NCBI GenBank assembly: GCA_019241735.1
Contig: JAFAWN010000470.1
Location: 1-5,663, forward strand
Direction: 5' to 3'
Source: Terriglobales bacterium
GTDB taxonomy: Bacteria; Acidobacteriota; Terriglobia; Terriglobales; Acidobacteriaceae
Length of the DNA stretch: 5,663 nucleotides
Shown here: piece by piece, positions 5,594 to 5,663 of the stretch
Layout of the letters: every line of letters begins with the position of its first letter
Position numbering within the stretch: the stretch's first letter is position 1
Made by a program: the position numbers and the translations under genes
The notes under the pieces: model-generated
The model's input: only the letters and a program-made list of their open reading frames with translations
Told to the model about the DNA's origin: nothing
Databases searched by the model: none

Positions 5594-5663
5594 ATGCCGG
5601 CCAAACTTCTTATGGTCCCAGCTTCTCGGGGGGCGAATTCGCAAAATGAAGTGGATACCGAGG
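5594..5663 (+). CDS. Possible start of a downstream gene (partial)
   Basis: An ATG seven bases after the stop of the adenylyltransferase opens a frame reading MPAKLLMVPASRG and continuing without a stop to the end of the window (23 codons). The close spacing would fit the next gene of the operon. There is no clear Shine-Dalgarno sequence. A competing start is ATG at 5646-5648 in another frame (MKWIPR), which has a GGGGGG run 12 bases upstream. Too little is visible to choose between them or to recognise a product. Confidence 0.22.
   Translation, partial: MPAKLLMVPASRGANSQNEVDTE

Noticed and set aside
5297..5644. Minus-strand open frame of 115 codons over the rhodanese domain
   Set aside because: Opposite a domain with an intact active-site loop; the translation has no recognisable features.

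Overview
The window looks like ordinary chromosome from a soil-type Acidobacteriota (Terriglobia-like) bacterium. This is an inference from remembered protein families, not from a search. The TonB-like protein has the N-terminal signature I associate with acidobacterial energy transducers (KLLIKRQPAHQ, then FWPDVFV, then one membrane helix). The small secreted protein and the large membrane protein also resemble families I know mainly from that phylum. I see no transposase, integrase, phage gene, CRISPR array, tRNA or rRNA.

Layout. Positions 1-57 hold what may be the last 18 codons of a plus-strand gene, followed by two G+C-rich hairpins; the second has a T run and looks like an intrinsic terminator. 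A long minus-strand gene (197-1951) encodes a TonB-family energy transducer with an internal 25-residue tandem duplication. A 95-bp divergent intergenic region separates it from four plus-strand genes: a secreted protein of unknown function (2047-2532), a polytopic membrane protein resembling GT-C glycosyltransferases (2623-4047, with an N-terminus that probably begins further upstream), a CysO/MoaD-type ubiquitin-like sulfur carrier (4125-4406), and its E1-like activating enzyme fused to a rhodanese domain (4415-5587). A further reading frame may begin at 5594 and run off the end.

How the genes work together. The last two complete genes form a clear functional pair. The MoeB/MoeZ-type enzyme would adenylate the C-terminal glycine of the sulfur carrier, and its rhodanese domain would supply sulfur to make the thiocarboxylate used for cysteine, molybdopterin, thiamine or tRNA thiolation. 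The carrier sequence is closest, from memory, to mycobacterial CysO. Its Gly-Gly is followed by extra residues, so it should need trimming before activation; no protease for this is in the window. The TonB-like protein would couple the inner-membrane proton-motive force to outer-membrane transport. No functional link between it and the other genes is visible beyond adjacency.

The region is mostly conventional. The points most worth checking are the masked C-terminus of the sulfur carrier, an in-frame cysteine-motif extension just upstream of it (4047-4124), and the missing normal start codon of the membrane protein.
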